Shown here: piece after piece, positions 36,501-45,255 of the stretch
Position numbering within the stretch: position 1 is the first letter of the stretch
How the letters are laid out: the number at the start of each line of letters is the position of its first letter
Program-made: the position numbers and the translations under genes
NCBI GenBank assembly: GCA_963205275.1
Contig: CAUJIH010000011.1
Coordinates: forward strand, 35,826-99,825
From: Verrucomicrobiota bacterium
Lineage (GTDB): Bacteria; Verrucomicrobiota; Verrucomicrobiia; Verrucomicrobiales; DEV007
Direction: 5' to 3'
DNA length: 64,000 bases
Notes under the pieces: generated by a model
What the model saw: only the letters and a program-made list of their open reading frames with translations
Database searches by the model: none
Told to the model about the DNA's origin: nothing

Positions 36501-36815
36501 ATCGCTGCGATGGTCGGATTAAAAGATCAGGTGATCTATGTCGACGGCAAGGGTCCCATCGATGCACCCGCGCTCACACTCAGTCACTTCCCGATTGACT
36601 TCGCTCGGGTGGATCTCGGCGGAGTTCTGGGTACCACGTCTGATACGCTGGCCGGACTGAAGGAATTGCTTCCCAAGGAAAAACGATCTTCCGTGCTCGC
36701 TGCTCCCGAAGATGGATCGAAAATTCACATCTTCGCTTCCGTGATGGAGATTCTGAAGGAGAACGACGAAGCTGAGGCTCCGCAACCAGTCCTGCGAGCG
36801 GTGCCGAATGAATAG
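33522..36815 (+). CDS. AsmA-like membrane protein with long disordered N-terminus
   Basis: A 1097-residue protein. Residues 1-450 are extremely rich in proline, glutamate and serine, with no regular fold, and repeat short blocks like PPLPVPTEP and EASPTSD. One membrane helix follows (about 460-482, YLIASLLVLLLLAGVVTYAW). The remaining 600 residues are a beta-rich periplasmic domain of the AsmA-like type, with the C-terminal AsmA_2 pattern GLTGGLNLTYKGSG, GNGTLLIENAVA and GVLITSDLTLRSGRLKI. AsmA-like proteins of Gram-negative bacteria shuttle lipids between membranes. The large cytoplasmic, disordered region is unusual. It is divergent from the SMP-30 gene. Confidence 0.78.
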   Translation: MSENARPKDETKSGGMNSGDDALGRRRDVLFNPGDDDAILLDPMDLKMIEEVGKVTKWWDELESEISEPESKATEQAPESVEKTDAISTPSNDHRKSEVDLLNAPNHHPEVENSDEAERSEEASTEESQHPGAREPLPEKPKPSSPPKPATSTWEDSLENEALFLPDWADEVAESLPQIELIGSLTAGELDASAPPLVEEKPQPIPLKKTAPPPLPVPTEPDVVATEGEKEPEASKIADTAPAISPQPPSLPVSDPLPPQWEDSFQIQTPLIPTDTDEEVGPISLSHDKGAKEAPISTEGTSDVTPPWGITDVQEAPVIPPRLADPQSDKPGSPPTLPESFVEPPASSDESLLPTDLPTDLSTQSDESESEVSVLQPNLGSEVTEPEASPTSDLSADLADSQTVSVPDIGEAPDLPISEVNELEEAISEENTKIAPEPDAHPEQSAPTPKSNVKHHRAGCLSVFATSYLIASLLVLLLLAGVVTYAWLQREALSAKFTQTVVDEWKIDGIRIVPGACRYDFAHGAVFNDLSFYRGPADSDLLAKITKVSAAIDPVDLIATKPRLKARELSLRDSSITLYEKGKSLTVIQGVDARIHLDTNRLGIDRLSGVIGNLRLRIDGAYDLASGVSSSGASAPSALSWSSLAPLLPWLQVEAEGARLPTLSLSFSGKSGAAPSLSVTGNLEGYGDLRWRGVALKSIAISGEWDSTSGILRIPHAQVACGGGIVSAVLGVDWKKRVLGIERFESSADLAQVLPSYNAEWSQYFSHLRFVDSPLLRIAGTLSLDDPKNATLELVYTHRGGLEILSGERKLPLEDIRGRLVLHNQGVLETKDLAATLYGGQVQVAASVNLVREETPFVGFLKMASVPAESMAPWMGKVGTGLTGGLNLTYKGSGSLNQGLSHLTGNGTLLIENAVAAKLPIFGPVRTLAGRLVPILMGEEKGSVDASYQIESGVLITSDLTLRSGRLKIQTTGNVPLESQDVTFTAKVGLDSGIAAMVGLKDQVIYVDGKGPIDAPALTLSHFPIDFARVDLGGVLGTTSDTLAGLKELLPKEKRSSVLAAPEDGSKIHIFASVMEILKENDEAEAPQPVLRAVPNE

Positions 36816-36825
36816 GATTCTCTTC

Positions 36826-36855
36826 TTGACCCAGATTCTCGTTTCCTGCTTTACT
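36826..36855 (+). promoter_or_regulatory. Candidate promoter for the MFS gene
   Basis: TTGACC (36826-36831, five of six to the -35 consensus) is followed by an 18-base spacer and TTTACT (36850-36855, four of six to the -10 consensus). The site lies 30 bases before the ATG at 36886. Confidence 0.4.
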
Positions 36856-36885
36856 CCCTGTCTATCCTGATTTTACCTTCACCCC

Positions 36886-38229
36886 ATGTCCTCACGATCT
36901 TCTCGCTCTCTCGTCCCTCTGCTTAGTATCATGATGTTCCTCCAGCTCTTCGTCTGGGGTGTATGGTTTGCGACCGCTGGGCAGGCGCTGGGGGCGAATC
37001 ATCTGACGGATTATATCGGCGGCGTCTATGGGACGGCACCGCTAGGCGCGATTTTCGCCCCTCTCTTTCTTGGCATCGTCGCAGACCGCTTCTTTCCTTC
37101 ACAAATCGTGATGGCAATTCTCTTCCTAATCGGCGGGGTGCTGCTCTATCTAGCAAATAATGCTGCCCTAGCAGGCAATGGCCCTCTGATGGTCAACTAC
37201 TGCCTCGGCCACATGCTCTGCTACATGCCCACTCTCGGTCTTAGCAATACGATCACATTTACCCATCTGGACCGCCTAGACTTCCCGAAAATTCGCGTAT
37301 GGGGGACGATCGGATGGATCGTCGCCGGGCTTCTGGTCGGCTTCATCGGATGGAGCTCGAAATTGCAGATCTTTCAACTCGGTGCCTTCGCATCGATTGC
37401 GCTCGGAGTCTTTTCCTTCTTCCTTCCTCATACACCTGCTCCCGCGAAAGGTCAGAAAATCGACCTTCGCGCCCTATTGATGGTCGATGCGTGGAAGCTC
37501 TTGGCCAAACCGGCCTTCCTGATCTTCATGCTCGCATCGGGTCTGATCTGCATCCCCTTGGCCTACTATTACGGACTGACCGCCAACTACCTGACGAACA
37601 CTGGATTCGAACAAGCGGCATCGTCGATGACGATCGGGCAGATGTCGGAGATCATCTTCATGCTACTGATCCCCGTTTTCTTTCGCCATCTCGGGGTGAA
37701 ATGGATGCTTCTTGTCGGGATGCTCGCTTGGGTCGTGCGCTATTTGCTCTTCGCATACGGAGCACCAGATCAGGTGGTCTGGATGCTCTTCCTAGCCATC
37801 GCCCTGCACGGAATCTGCTATGACTTTTTCTTCGTTACAGGATTCATTTACACCGATGCCGTCGCTCCGAAGACCGTGCGCAGTCAGGCGCAGAGCCTGC
37901 TGGTGTTCATGACTCAGGGAGTGGGGATGTACTTCGGGTATCAGGTGGCTTTTGCTAAGTTCCCCAAGGTCGCCGGATATGGGGAACTCGATCAGGCGAT
38001 CCAGGCAGCTCATGGCGAGCAGACCTTGAGCTTCGCCCAGAGTCTCGGGAAAATGTTCTCAGTCAAACTGCCGGAAGGCATCGATGCCAACCTCGTCTCC
38101 ACCACCATGGCACAATGGAAAGAATTCTGGGTTTTTCCCGCTCTGATGGCGGGAGCGATCACTCTCTTCTTCTTTCTCGGTTTCTGGGACAAAAAGACGA
38201 AGATTACAGAGGGAGAAACGGAAGGTTAA
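36886..38229 (+). CDS. MFS transporter of the nucleoside:proton symporter type
   Basis: A 447-residue membrane protein with twelve helices. The start LSIMMFLQLFVWGVWFATAG and the segment GTAPLGAIFAPLFLGIVADRFFPSQ are typical of the nucleoside:H+ symporter (NHS/NupG-XapB) family common in Planctomycetes and Verrucomicrobiota. A soluble loop near residue 370 is predicted between late helices. Substrate is inferred from the family and may be a nucleoside or a related sugar derivative. The Gfo/Idh/MocA gene starts 36 bases downstream. Confidence 0.83.
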   Translation: MSSRSSRSLVPLLSIMMFLQLFVWGVWFATAGQALGANHLTDYIGGVYGTAPLGAIFAPLFLGIVADRFFPSQIVMAILFLIGGVLLYLANNAALAGNGPLMVNYCLGHMLCYMPTLGLSNTITFTHLDRLDFPKIRVWGTIGWIVAGLLVGFIGWSSKLQIFQLGAFASIALGVFSFFLPHTPAPAKGQKIDLRALLMVDAWKLLAKPAFLIFMLASGLICIPLAYYYGLTANYLTNTGFEQAASSMTIGQMSEIIFMLLIPVFFRHLGVKWMLLVGMLAWVVRYLLFAYGAPDQVVWMLFLAIALHGICYDFFFVTGFIYTDAVAPKTVRSQAQSLLVFMTQGVGMYFGYQVAFAKFPKVAGYGELDQAIQAAHGEQTLSFAQSLGKMFSVKLPEGIDANLVSTTMAQWKEFWVFPALMAGAITLFFFLGFWDKKTKITEGETEG

Positions 38230-38265
38230 ACCCGCGCTCGATCCTGTTCTGCCCTCTGTCGAATC

Positions 38266-39342
38266 ATGTGGCGTATTGCTGGCATTTGCTTTGATCATTT
38301 CCACATGGGCGATCTCCTGCGCATGGCGCACGAGCACCCGAATGCAGAAATCGTAGGCATCTGTGACGAATGGACCGGTCCCGGTGACCGAATGGCTGAG
38401 GCACGAACGAGTTTTTCCATTCCATCTGACAGGGTATGGTCTCGGACCGAAGACTGCCTAGAGACGTCTAGGCCCGATGTGATCATCCTTTGCCCATCTG
38501 CCGCCCGTCATGCCGAGTGGGTAGAGCGAGTCGCCCCGTTTCAGAGCGCCGCAGTGATGGTGGAGAAGCCCTTCGCCAATTCCGTAGCCGAGGCTGATCG
38601 CATGGTGGCTGCGATGGAGAAATCTAGCGGACGACTCGCGATCAACTGGCCTCTGGCCTGGCGGCCATCCCATGTGAAATGCCATGAGCTAGTCAGCTCC
38701 GGGACTATCGGTGAAATCATCGGCGTCAGCCATTACGGAGGTAACCGCGGTCCACTCTATCACGGTGCCGATAAATCCGAGCACAAACCAACAGACGCTG
38801 AAAAGTCCGCAAGTTGGTTCTATCGAGAGTCCGAAGGCGGTGGAAGTCTACGCGACTATTTGGGCTATGGCACCACTCTCACCACTTGGTTCAATGGCGG
38901 CCAGCGCCCGAGCGAAGTCATCGCGATGTGGGATCACCATCCGGGCAGTGCTCTGGAGGTGGATGAGCACAGCATCGTGATCGCACGCTATGCGACGGGG
39001 CTTTCGAAATTCGAGACTCGCTGGGGTACCCTGTCTGATCCGTGGACGCAGCAGCCGGAACCGCATTGTGGATTCGTCATTACCGGCACAGATGGCACGA
39101 TTTCTAGCTGGGACTATGATGAATATGTCACTCTGCGGACACCAGAGAATCCTGCCGGGGAGAAAATCCCTGCGCCGAAGCTCGAATCCCCGATGCAGAA
39201 TCCCATCGCCTATATCATCGATTGCCTTGAGAAAAACCGCCCTTTCGACGGTCCCTTGAATCCCGTAATTTCTCGGATCGGACAGGAAATCGTCGATGCT
39301 GCCATCGAGAGCGCTCGATGGAAACGTGCCGTCACGCTTTAA
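38266..39342 (+). CDS. Gfo/Idh/MocA-family oxidoreductase
   Basis: A 358-residue NAD(P)-dependent sugar or inositol dehydrogenase-like protein. The Rossmann half contains EIVGICDEW and LCPSAARHAEW, then the family signature VMVEKPFANSVAEADRMV (the E-K-P motif with its catalytic lysine, about residue 100). The C-terminal alpha/beta domain carries GGGSLRDYLGYG. The usual glycine-rich GxGxxG near the N-terminus is replaced by AGICFDHFHMGD, a substitution seen in some members but worth noting. It follows the MFS gene closely, suggesting transport and oxidation of the same compound. Confidence 0.88.
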   Translation: MWRIAGICFDHFHMGDLLRMAHEHPNAEIVGICDEWTGPGDRMAEARTSFSIPSDRVWSRTEDCLETSRPDVIILCPSAARHAEWVERVAPFQSAAVMVEKPFANSVAEADRMVAAMEKSSGRLAINWPLAWRPSHVKCHELVSSGTIGEIIGVSHYGGNRGPLYHGADKSEHKPTDAEKSASWFYRESEGGGSLRDYLGYGTTLTTWFNGGQRPSEVIAMWDHHPGSALEVDEHSIVIARYATGLSKFETRWGTLSDPWTQQPEPHCGFVITGTDGTISSWDYDEYVTLRTPENPAGEKIPAPKLESPMQNPIAYIIDCLEKNRPFDGPLNPVISRIGQEIVDAAIESARWKRAVTL

Positions 39343-39404
39343 TCCGCTCAGATCACCGATTTTCTCGCTGTTCTCAGCTCAGAAACGTGCCACAGTAGCG
39401 CGGT

Positions 39405-40316
39405 ATGCACATCCGAGACATTCTGGGGAAAGGCGAGCCAACCTTCTCCTTCGAGTTTTTCCCTCCGAAGACTGCCGAGTCCTCTGAAAGTCTCTACCAG
39501 ACGATCAGCGAGCTGGAAAGCTATGCTCCGTCCTTTGTCAGCGTCACCTACGGAGCTGGCGGATCTACTCGTGAGCTGACTCACGATCTGGTAGTGCGGC
39601 TGAAGAATTCCACAACGCTCGATCCCATCCCCCATCTCACCTGCGTCTGTCATAGCGAGGACGAAATCCGCTCCATCCTAGATCGATACGTTCAGCAGGG
39701 GGTCAGCAATATTCTCGCCCTAGGCGGGGATCCTCCCCGCGACAGGGTAGGCTACTCGCGGGAAAACGACGCATTTCAACACGCCGCCGATCTCGTTCGC
39801 TTTATCCGACGCTATGCTGAGACAGGCTTTCATCCTGAGCCCCGTGGTTTTGGTATCGGAGTCGCCGGGTTCCCAGAAGGTCATCCCGCGACTCCCAATC
39901 GGGTAAAAGAAATGGATTATCTGAAAGCGAAGGTGGACGAAGGAGCCGACTATATCGTGACCCAGCTCTTCTTCTGCAACGACGACTTTCATGACTTCCG
40001 TGATCGCTGCGACCTCGCGGGTATCCATGTGCCGATCATCGCCGGCATTATGCCTGTGACCTCGCTCAAAGGAATGATGCGTATGGCAGACCTCGCCGCA
40101 GGAACGCGCTTCCCCGCGAAACTCATCCGCCAATTGCGCCGGGCCGGAGAGAATCCTAGCTCTGTCGAGCGCGTCGGCATCCACTACGCCACTGAGCAAT
40201 GCGTCGATCTGCTCGAAAACGAAGTCGCCGGAATCCATCTCTATACACTGAATCAGTCCCATGCCACGCGCGAGATATATGCCAATCTCGGTCTGCGTGC
40301 CGTACCGATGATCTGA
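39405..40316 (+). CDS. metF: Methylenetetrahydrofolate reductase
   Basis: A 303-residue MetF, which reduces 5,10-methylenetetrahydrofolate to 5-methyltetrahydrofolate for methionine synthesis, using FAD. Family motifs are FSFEFFPPKT with the catalytic glutamate, SVTYGAGGSTR, ILALGGDPPRD (substrate/FAD loop), TQLFFCNDDF and PIIAGIMPVTS. Length is normal. The SurA-like gene begins 14 bases later and is probably cotranscribed. Confidence 0.95.
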   Translation: MHIRDILGKGEPTFSFEFFPPKTAESSESLYQTISELESYAPSFVSVTYGAGGSTRELTHDLVVRLKNSTTLDPIPHLTCVCHSEDEIRSILDRYVQQGVSNILALGGDPPRDRVGYSRENDAFQHAADLVRFIRRYAETGFHPEPRGFGIGVAGFPEGHPATPNRVKEMDYLKAKVDEGADYIVTQLFFCNDDFHDFRDRCDLAGIHVPIIAGIMPVTSLKGMMRMADLAAGTRFPAKLIRQLRRAGENPSSVERVGIHYATEQCVDLLENEVAGIHLYTLNQSHATREIYANLGLRAVPMI

Positions 40317-40330
40317 TTCTTCCGTGATCC

Positions 40331-41095
40331 ATGAAACGACTTCCCTGGCGCTTTGGCCTTTATGTCGTGGTCATTGGATATATGCTCTTCGATCTTAAGG
40401 TCTGTCATGGCCCCCTCCATTCCGCCATGCGCAGCCGTCGTGATGACGCAGTAACCGAGGCCCGTTCCCGAGGCTGGGCCGCACTGGTAAACCTAGAGCC
40501 GATCACTCGTGAGCAAGTCGATATCGCCGTCGTCCGTCACCTGTATCAGCGCGGAATCGACGCCGCGAGCCTCTCGGAGAAAAACCGCGCTATGATACGG
40601 CGTGCCGTTCTCCAGACGCTCATCGACGATACTCTCGTCCGCCAGCATACCACAGGAGACCGTTTCATCGCTCCCGCCGCCGAGACTGAGGCCTTCGTAC
40701 GAGCTTGGAAATCCGGCTTTTCTTCTCAGGAAGAACTCAAAAAACGCGCAGAAGCTCAGGGCTGGACACTCGCCACGCTGGACGAAGAATTAAAGCAGAT
40801 CTGGACGAGAAAACGCTGGCTAGAAAAGCGCATCGAGCCAGGGGTTACCGCGACTGAAGAAGAAGCACGTCAGTGGTTCGACGAAAATCGTCTTGATGAA
40901 AAAGGCGAGATTCGCTACGGATTTTACGCTGAAGAAGCAGAAAAACCAGAGACACGTCGCCCGCTCGAATTTGAAGAATTGCGTGACGAAATCATCTCTC
41001 ACATGGAAGCCGAGAGAACGGCCGAGACCATTCCCATTCTGATGCGAAAACTCAGAAAAGTCGCCAATCTGAGCCTGTTTCCGGAGAATCTCTGA
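40331..41095 (+). CDS. SurA-N-like protein without a parvulin domain
   Basis: A 254-residue protein with an N-terminal hydrophobic anchor (WRFGLYVVVIGYMLFDL, about residues 6-22), then a helical domain like the N-terminal domain of SurA/PpiC/PrsA chaperones (ITREQVDIAVVRHLY, RRAVLQTLIDDTLVRQH). The end is again helical (LRDEIISHMEAERTAETI), as in SurA after the catalytic domain. The roughly 90-residue parvulin fold is missing between them. It may be a periplasmic chaperone without isomerase activity. It follows metF by 14 bases and converges with the YdcF gene. Confidence 0.7.
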   Translation: MKRLPWRFGLYVVVIGYMLFDLKVCHGPLHSAMRSRRDDAVTEARSRGWAALVNLEPITREQVDIAVVRHLYQRGIDAASLSEKNRAMIRRAVLQTLIDDTLVRQHTTGDRFIAPAAETEAFVRAWKSGFSSQEELKKRAEAQGWTLATLDEELKQIWTRKRWLEKRIEPGVTATEEEARQWFDENRLDEKGEIRYGFYAEEAEKPETRRPLEFEELRDEIISHMEAERTAETIPILMRKLRKVANLSLFPENL

Positions 41096-41122
41096 TCCGG
41101 GCACGGCAACTTCCCAGACATC

Positions 41123-41146
41123 GGAGAGCTAGAAAATAACCTCTCC
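41123..41146. terminator. Possible bidirectional hairpin between convergent genes
   Basis: GGAGAG (41123-41128) and CTCTCC (41141-41146) can pair with a 12-base A-rich loop between the convergent SurA-like and YdcF genes. The stem is short and lacks a strong T-run (CCTTATT follows), so this is a weak terminator at best. Confidence 0.3.
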
Positions 41147-41149
41147 CTT

Positions 41150-41175
41150 ATTCGCTCGTGTCCCCAATTCGCTCG
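41150..41175. repeat. ATTCGCTCG direct repeat
   Basis: ATTCGCTCG occurs at 41150-41158 and again at 41167-41175, a 17-base period, in the gap between two convergent genes. Origin and role are unknown; it may be a short duplication. Confidence 0.4.
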
Positions 41176-41198
41176 CCTGAAGCCATACTTTGAAGAGC

Positions 41199-42029
41199 TT
41201 ACATCAAACGTCCCATAAACTCCCAGAGCGCGGTCTGTACGTCGCGAAATCCTCGCCCCTGAGGTACGAGCCAAAGAGGCGAGAGGGCGAGTCCGCCCGA
41301 GCGGAAATCGCAGGGAACTGGGAGGAGATCCAATCCCGCCGAGCGCGCTTCTTTCAGCGCCCGAGGAAGATGCGAAGCCGATGTGCAGAGTCCGATGCGT
41401 TTCCAATCAGGGTGCTGTTTCAGCAACTCTGCCACATCCCGAAGTTCTTCACGGGTATTGCGCGGTTTCGGCAGTTCGATGATCGCAGCCTCGGGGATTC
41501 CCATCCCCTGCCAGAGCCGTGAGGTCTCGTGCGAAAGAATGCGATCCGTCCCGCTCTCGGTGATGCTGCGTCCGGTCGTGACGAGAGTTCCGATCATCCC
41601 TTCATGATAGAGTGTGACCGGACGTAGGATGCGGTCACCGTGCAACCCCACGGCGGGCCGCCCGCCGGGGGAGAGATTGGTGCCACCTCCGAGCAGGATA
41701 AGAGCATCGAATCGAGAGGTAGGCTGTTCTTCGCCGTAAAACGGTTCTTCCAGTTGATACAGGAGCGCACTCCCCAAGTAAGGACTGCCCGCTAGCGTGT
41801 AAAGAAGCCACAAACCGATGACGAGCGCACGCCGTCGCTTCGGTAAGCTTGGCCAGAGCATCCACAAGCCTAGCACGATCCAGATGATCCCCGCCGGCAT
41901 GAGAAGATGGGCGACGATTTTCATCGCGATCAGCCCACTGCCAGCGATCAGCGGAAGCAGAGCCAGCAGAAAAAGCCCGAAAGCGACAGGCCAGTAACGA
42001 ATCAAGGTGCGAGTCAAAGCAAGTTTCAT
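41199..42029 (-). CDS. YdcF/DUF218-family membrane protein
   Basis: A 276-residue protein with two or three N-terminal helices (about residues 12-90) and a DUF218/YdcF domain. The domain motifs are DALILLGGGTNLSPGG, RILRPVTLYHEGM, LVTTGRS, PKPRNTREELRDV and CTSASHLPRALKEARSAGLD. Related proteins (YdcF, SanA, ElyC) affect cell-envelope synthesis and vancomycin sensitivity in enteric bacteria; the biochemical role is not established. It is downstream of clpB on the minus strand, 78 bases away. Confidence 0.85.
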   Translation of the reverse strand: MKLALTRTLIRYWPVAFGLFLLALLPLIAGSGLIAMKIVAHLLMPAGIIWIVLGLWMLWPSLPKRRRALVIGLWLLYTLAGSPYLGSALLYQLEEPFYGEEQPTSRFDALILLGGGTNLSPGGRPAVGLHGDRILRPVTLYHEGMIGTLVTTGRSITESGTDRILSHETSRLWQGMGIPEAAIIELPKPRNTREELRDVAELLKQHPDWKRIGLCTSASHLPRALKEARSAGLDLLPVPCDFRSGGLALSPLWLVPQGRGFRDVQTALWEFMGRLM

Positions 42030-42107
42030 CAGGTTCGAGGCAGCAGGGAGAAGAGCATGAATCGATTTCTGTCACCACGCCCCTATTCGGTTGATTATCT
42101 GTCTCGA

Positions 42108-44687
42108 TTACTTGCTGAAAACAAAGTCTTTCCCTTCGTATCCCACTCGAATTTTATCACCTTCCTTGAACACGCCGTCCAAGAGGTCCAGACTGAGTGG
42201 GTCGAGGATGCGCTGCTGGATCACACGCTTCAGCGGACGAGCACCGTAGGCAGGGTCGTAACCTTCTGTGGAAATGCGATCCAGCGCATCGGGGTCGAGT
42301 TCCAGCTCCAGTCCCTGTGCTTCCAATCTCTTCGCCACTCGCTGAAGCTGGATTATCACGATCTCGTGAATGTTCTCCTCGTCGAGCCGGTCGAAGATGA
42401 TGGTTTCGTCGATACGGTTGAGGAATTCCGGGCGAAAGTGTCCACGCAGAGCGGTCAGCACCAGCGCCTCACGCTGCTCGGGATTGCTCTCGGATAGGAT
42501 ATACTCGGAGCCGATGTTGCTGGTCATAATGATGACGGTGTTCCGAAAATCGACCGTTCGCCCCTGGCCGTCGGTGATACGACCGTCGTCGAGTACTTGG
42601 AGCAGGACGTTAAACACATCCGGGTGAGCCTTTTCCACCTCATCGAGCAGGACGACGGAGTAGGGCTTGCGGCGGACGGATTCAGAGAGCTGCCCGCCTT
42701 CCTCATAGCCGACGTAGCCGGGAGGCGCCCCGATCAGGCGAGAGACGGCGTGCTTCTCCATGTATTCGCTCATATCGATGCGCACCATGGCATTCTCATC
42801 GTCGAAGAGAAACTCGGCGAGAGCACGAGAGAGCTCGGTTTTCCCCACTCCGGTTGGGCCTAGGAAAAGGAAGGAACCGATGGGGCGATTCTCATCCTGC
42901 AATCCAGCTCGAGCACGACGAACGGCGTTGGAGACGGCTTGGATCGCCTTCTTCTGACCGATCACGCGAGCCGCGAGACGCTCTTCCATGTGAACGAGCT
43001 TCGAGCGTTCCCCCTCCTGCAGGCGCGAGACGGGAATGCCTGTCCAAGCGCTGACTACCTCGGCGATGTCTTCTTCTGTGACTTCTTCTTTGAGCAGACG
43101 AGAGACGGACTGCATATCGTGCAGTTTCTTCTCGGCCTCACGCAGTTCCGCCTCCTTCGCAGGCAGGAGGCCGTATTGGATCTCGCTGGCACGACCGAGA
43201 TTCCCCTGGCGCTGCGTCCGCTCTAGCTCGTTCTTGAGCTGTTCGATCTCTTCCTGGATGGAATTCGCTCCGCCGATGATGCTTTTCTCATTCTGCCACT
43301 GTGCGCGGAGGGAGTCGGCCTTTTCCTTCAGATTGGCCATTTCTTTCACGACTTTTTCGAGTCGCTCCTTGCTGGCATCGTCCTTTTCCTTCGAGAGAGC
43401 CTGTCGCTCCATTTCCAACTGCATGGCCTCTCGGTCAAGTTGGTCGATTTCGACAGGTAGGGAATCGAGTTCAATTTTTAATCGTGAGGCAGCTTCGTCG
43501 ATCAAATCGACGGCTTTATCGGGCAAAAATCGATCTGCGATGTAGCGATCACTGAGGGTAGCGGCAGCGACGATCGCAGAATCCTGTATGCGAACGCCGT
43601 GGTGGACTTCATAGCGCTCCTTGATTCCACGAAGGATGGCGATGGTATCCTCGACGGAAGGTTCGCCGACCATCACGGGCTGGAATCGACGCTCGAGAGC
43701 GGCATCTTTCTCGATGTATTTCCTGTATTCGTCCAGAGTCGTCGCTCCGATGGTGCGAAGTTCGCCTCGGGCGAGCTGAGGCTTGAGCATGTTGGAAGCA
43801 TCGACGGCTCCCTCGCTGGCTCCGGCTCCGACGATGGTGTGCAGCTCGTCGATGAAGAGTATGATCTCACCATTGCTATCGACGACTTCTTTGAGGAAGG
43901 CCTTCAGTCTGTCCTCGAACTCGCCGCGATACTTGGCTCCGGCGATCATGGAGCCGATGTCCATGGCGATGAGTCGCTTTCCTTTGAGCGAATCCGGCAC
44001 GTCGCCGCTGACGATGCGGCGGGCGAGTCCCTCCGCGATGGCCGTCTTCCCGACGCCTGGCTCGCCGATCAGGACAGGATTATTCTTGGTCCGGCGCGAG
44101 AGGATTTGCATGACGCGACGAATCTCATGATCACGCCCGATGATGGGATCGATCTTGCCCTGTCGTGCGATGGCAGTCAGGTCGGTTCCATATTTTTCCA
44201 GAGATTGGTATTTCCCTTCGGGATCCTGATCGGTCACGCGCTGGGTTCCACGCACGGAGGCGATGGCTTGGAGTAGCGAATTTTCGCTGATTTCGCTCTC
44301 ACGTAAGAGGGTCTTGAGGTCGGTTGAACCCTCTTTGGTCAGGGCGATTAAGACATGCTCGACGCTGAGAAACTCATCTTTCATCGCCGTTTTCTCCTTT
44401 TCGGCGGCGTTGAGGACAGCGCGGAGGTCGGAGCCGAGATAAACTTGTGGGGAGCTGCTCCCTTGGACAGAGGGTAGGCGGTCGAGAATACGTGAGAGGC
44501 CGGTTTCAAGATTCTTCACGTTGACACCCATTTTCTCCAAAATTGGGCGTGTCACACCGTCGGTCTGGCTGAGTAATGCGGAAAAAAGGTGTACGGAGGT
44601 CAACTCGGAATGATTTTTACTCAAGCCGAGAGACTGGGCAGATTGCAGTGCTTCCTGTAACTTGTGTGTGTATTGATTCGGGTCCAT
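42108..44687 (-). CDS. clpB: ATP-dependent chaperone ClpB
   Basis: An 859-residue disaggregase that works with DnaK to dissolve protein aggregates. It has two Clp_N repeats (about 1-145), a first AAA+ module with Walker A GEPGVGKT (about 205), the ClpB-specific coiled-coil middle domain (about 405-520), a second AAA+ module with Walker A GPTGVGKT (about 610) and Walker [15 protein letters not shown], and the C-terminal D2-small domain. There is no IGF/L loop for ClpP, as expected of ClpB. The upstream region shows neither a CIRCE element nor a clear sigma-32 promoter. A J-domain-like gene lies on the opposite strand about 570 bases away. Confidence 0.96.
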   Translation of the reverse strand: MDPNQYTHKLQEALQSAQSLGLSKNHSELTSVHLFSALLSQTDGVTRPILEKMGVNVKNLETGLSRILDRLPSVQGSSSPQVYLGSDLRAVLNAAEKEKTAMKDEFLSVEHVLIALTKEGSTDLKTLLRESEISENSLLQAIASVRGTQRVTDQDPEGKYQSLEKYGTDLTAIARQGKIDPIIGRDHEIRRVMQILSRRTKNNPVLIGEPGVGKTAIAEGLARRIVSGDVPDSLKGKRLIAMDIGSMIAGAKYRGEFEDRLKAFLKEVVDSNGEIILFIDELHTIVGAGASEGAVDASNMLKPQLARGELRTIGATTLDEYRKYIEKDAALERRFQPVMVGEPSVEDTIAILRGIKERYEVHHGVRIQDSAIVAAATLSDRYIADRFLPDKAVDLIDEAASRLKIELDSLPVEIDQLDREAMQLEMERQALSKEKDDASKERLEKVVKEMANLKEKADSLRAQWQNEKSIIGGANSIQEEIEQLKNELERTQRQGNLGRASEIQYGLLPAKEAELREAEKKLHDMQSVSRLLKEEVTEEDIAEVVSAWTGIPVSRLQEGERSKLVHMEERLAARVIGQKKAIQAVSNAVRRARAGLQDENRPIGSFLFLGPTGVGKTELSRALAEFLFDDENAMVRIDMSEYMEKHAVSRLIGAPPGYVGYEEGGQLSESVRRKPYSVVLLDEVEKAHPDVFNVLLQVLDDGRITDGQGRTVDFRNTVIIMTSNIGSEYILSESNPEQREALVLTALRGHFRPEFLNRIDETIIFDRLDEENIHEIVIIQLQRVAKRLEAQGLELELDPDALDRISTEGYDPAYGARPLKRVIQQRILDPLSLDLLDGVFKEGDKIRVGYEGKDFVFSK

Positions 44688-44844
44688 AGAATGCGGGTTC
44701 CTGAGTGAGTTAAATTTCAGAAAATAGGTGCATCGGTTCGCTTTCTTTGAGGATCACCCCGCCGTTTTTGTTCAATTTCTGAGAAGTGCTCATACCGAGA
44801 ACAACCAGTCTTGCCGAATGGTCGAAGTAGCGTGACCTTTGACG

Positions 44845-45240
44845 ATGGATTGCGCAGAAACCGACAGTGAAGAAGTCATTTTGCTCTATTTCGAGGCATT
44901 CAATGCGAAAGATCGAGCGGGAATGCTGCGCCTACTCTCTCCCGAGCTTGTGCACGAGATCGACGGGCGAGAGTGTGGAGTCGGACGGGAGGCTTTCTCC
45001 GAACATTTGTCCCACCGCTTTCGAGAAAAACGGGAGAAAGTGGAGGAACTGGTGGTCATGATCGCCGAGGGTGGGCTGCGAGCGGCGGCGGAATTCGTTC
45101 TGACCGCGTCTCATGGCAATCATGTCCATTCTCGAACAGGAGCTTTTTTCGAACTCCGGCATGGTCGGATTACTCGGGTGAGCGAATACTCCGCAAACTT
45201 AAAATCCCTTATGAATTCATTGCTGATTCGCGAAAACTAA
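44845..45240 (+). CDS. SnoaL-like (NTF2-fold) protein
   Basis: A 131-residue protein of the SnoaL/ketosteroid-isomerase-like NTF2 superfamily. The start DSEEVILLYFEAFNAKDRAGMLRLLSPELVHEIDG and the end FFELRHGRITRVSEYSANL fit this fold. Members are enzymes or ligand-binding proteins, and the specific role here is unknown. The ATG at 44845 is chosen; a TTG at 44839 is in frame. It is divergent from clpB and precedes the J-domain-like gene by 15 bases, so the small genes to 46478 may form one transcript. Confidence 0.72.
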   Translation: MDCAETDSEEVILLYFEAFNAKDRAGMLRLLSPELVHEIDGRECGVGREAFSEHLSHRFREKREKVEELVVMIAEGGLRAAAEFVLTASHGNHVHSRTGAFFELRHGRITRVSEYSANLKSLMNSLLIREN

Positions 45241-45255
45241 ACCAAGTTCTGCACC

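Noticed and set aside
44688..44780. Heat-shock promoter upstream of clpB
   Set aside because: A TTGAAC on the minus strand has no matching -10 (CCCCAT-like) at the right distance, so I do not claim a sigma-32-type promoter.
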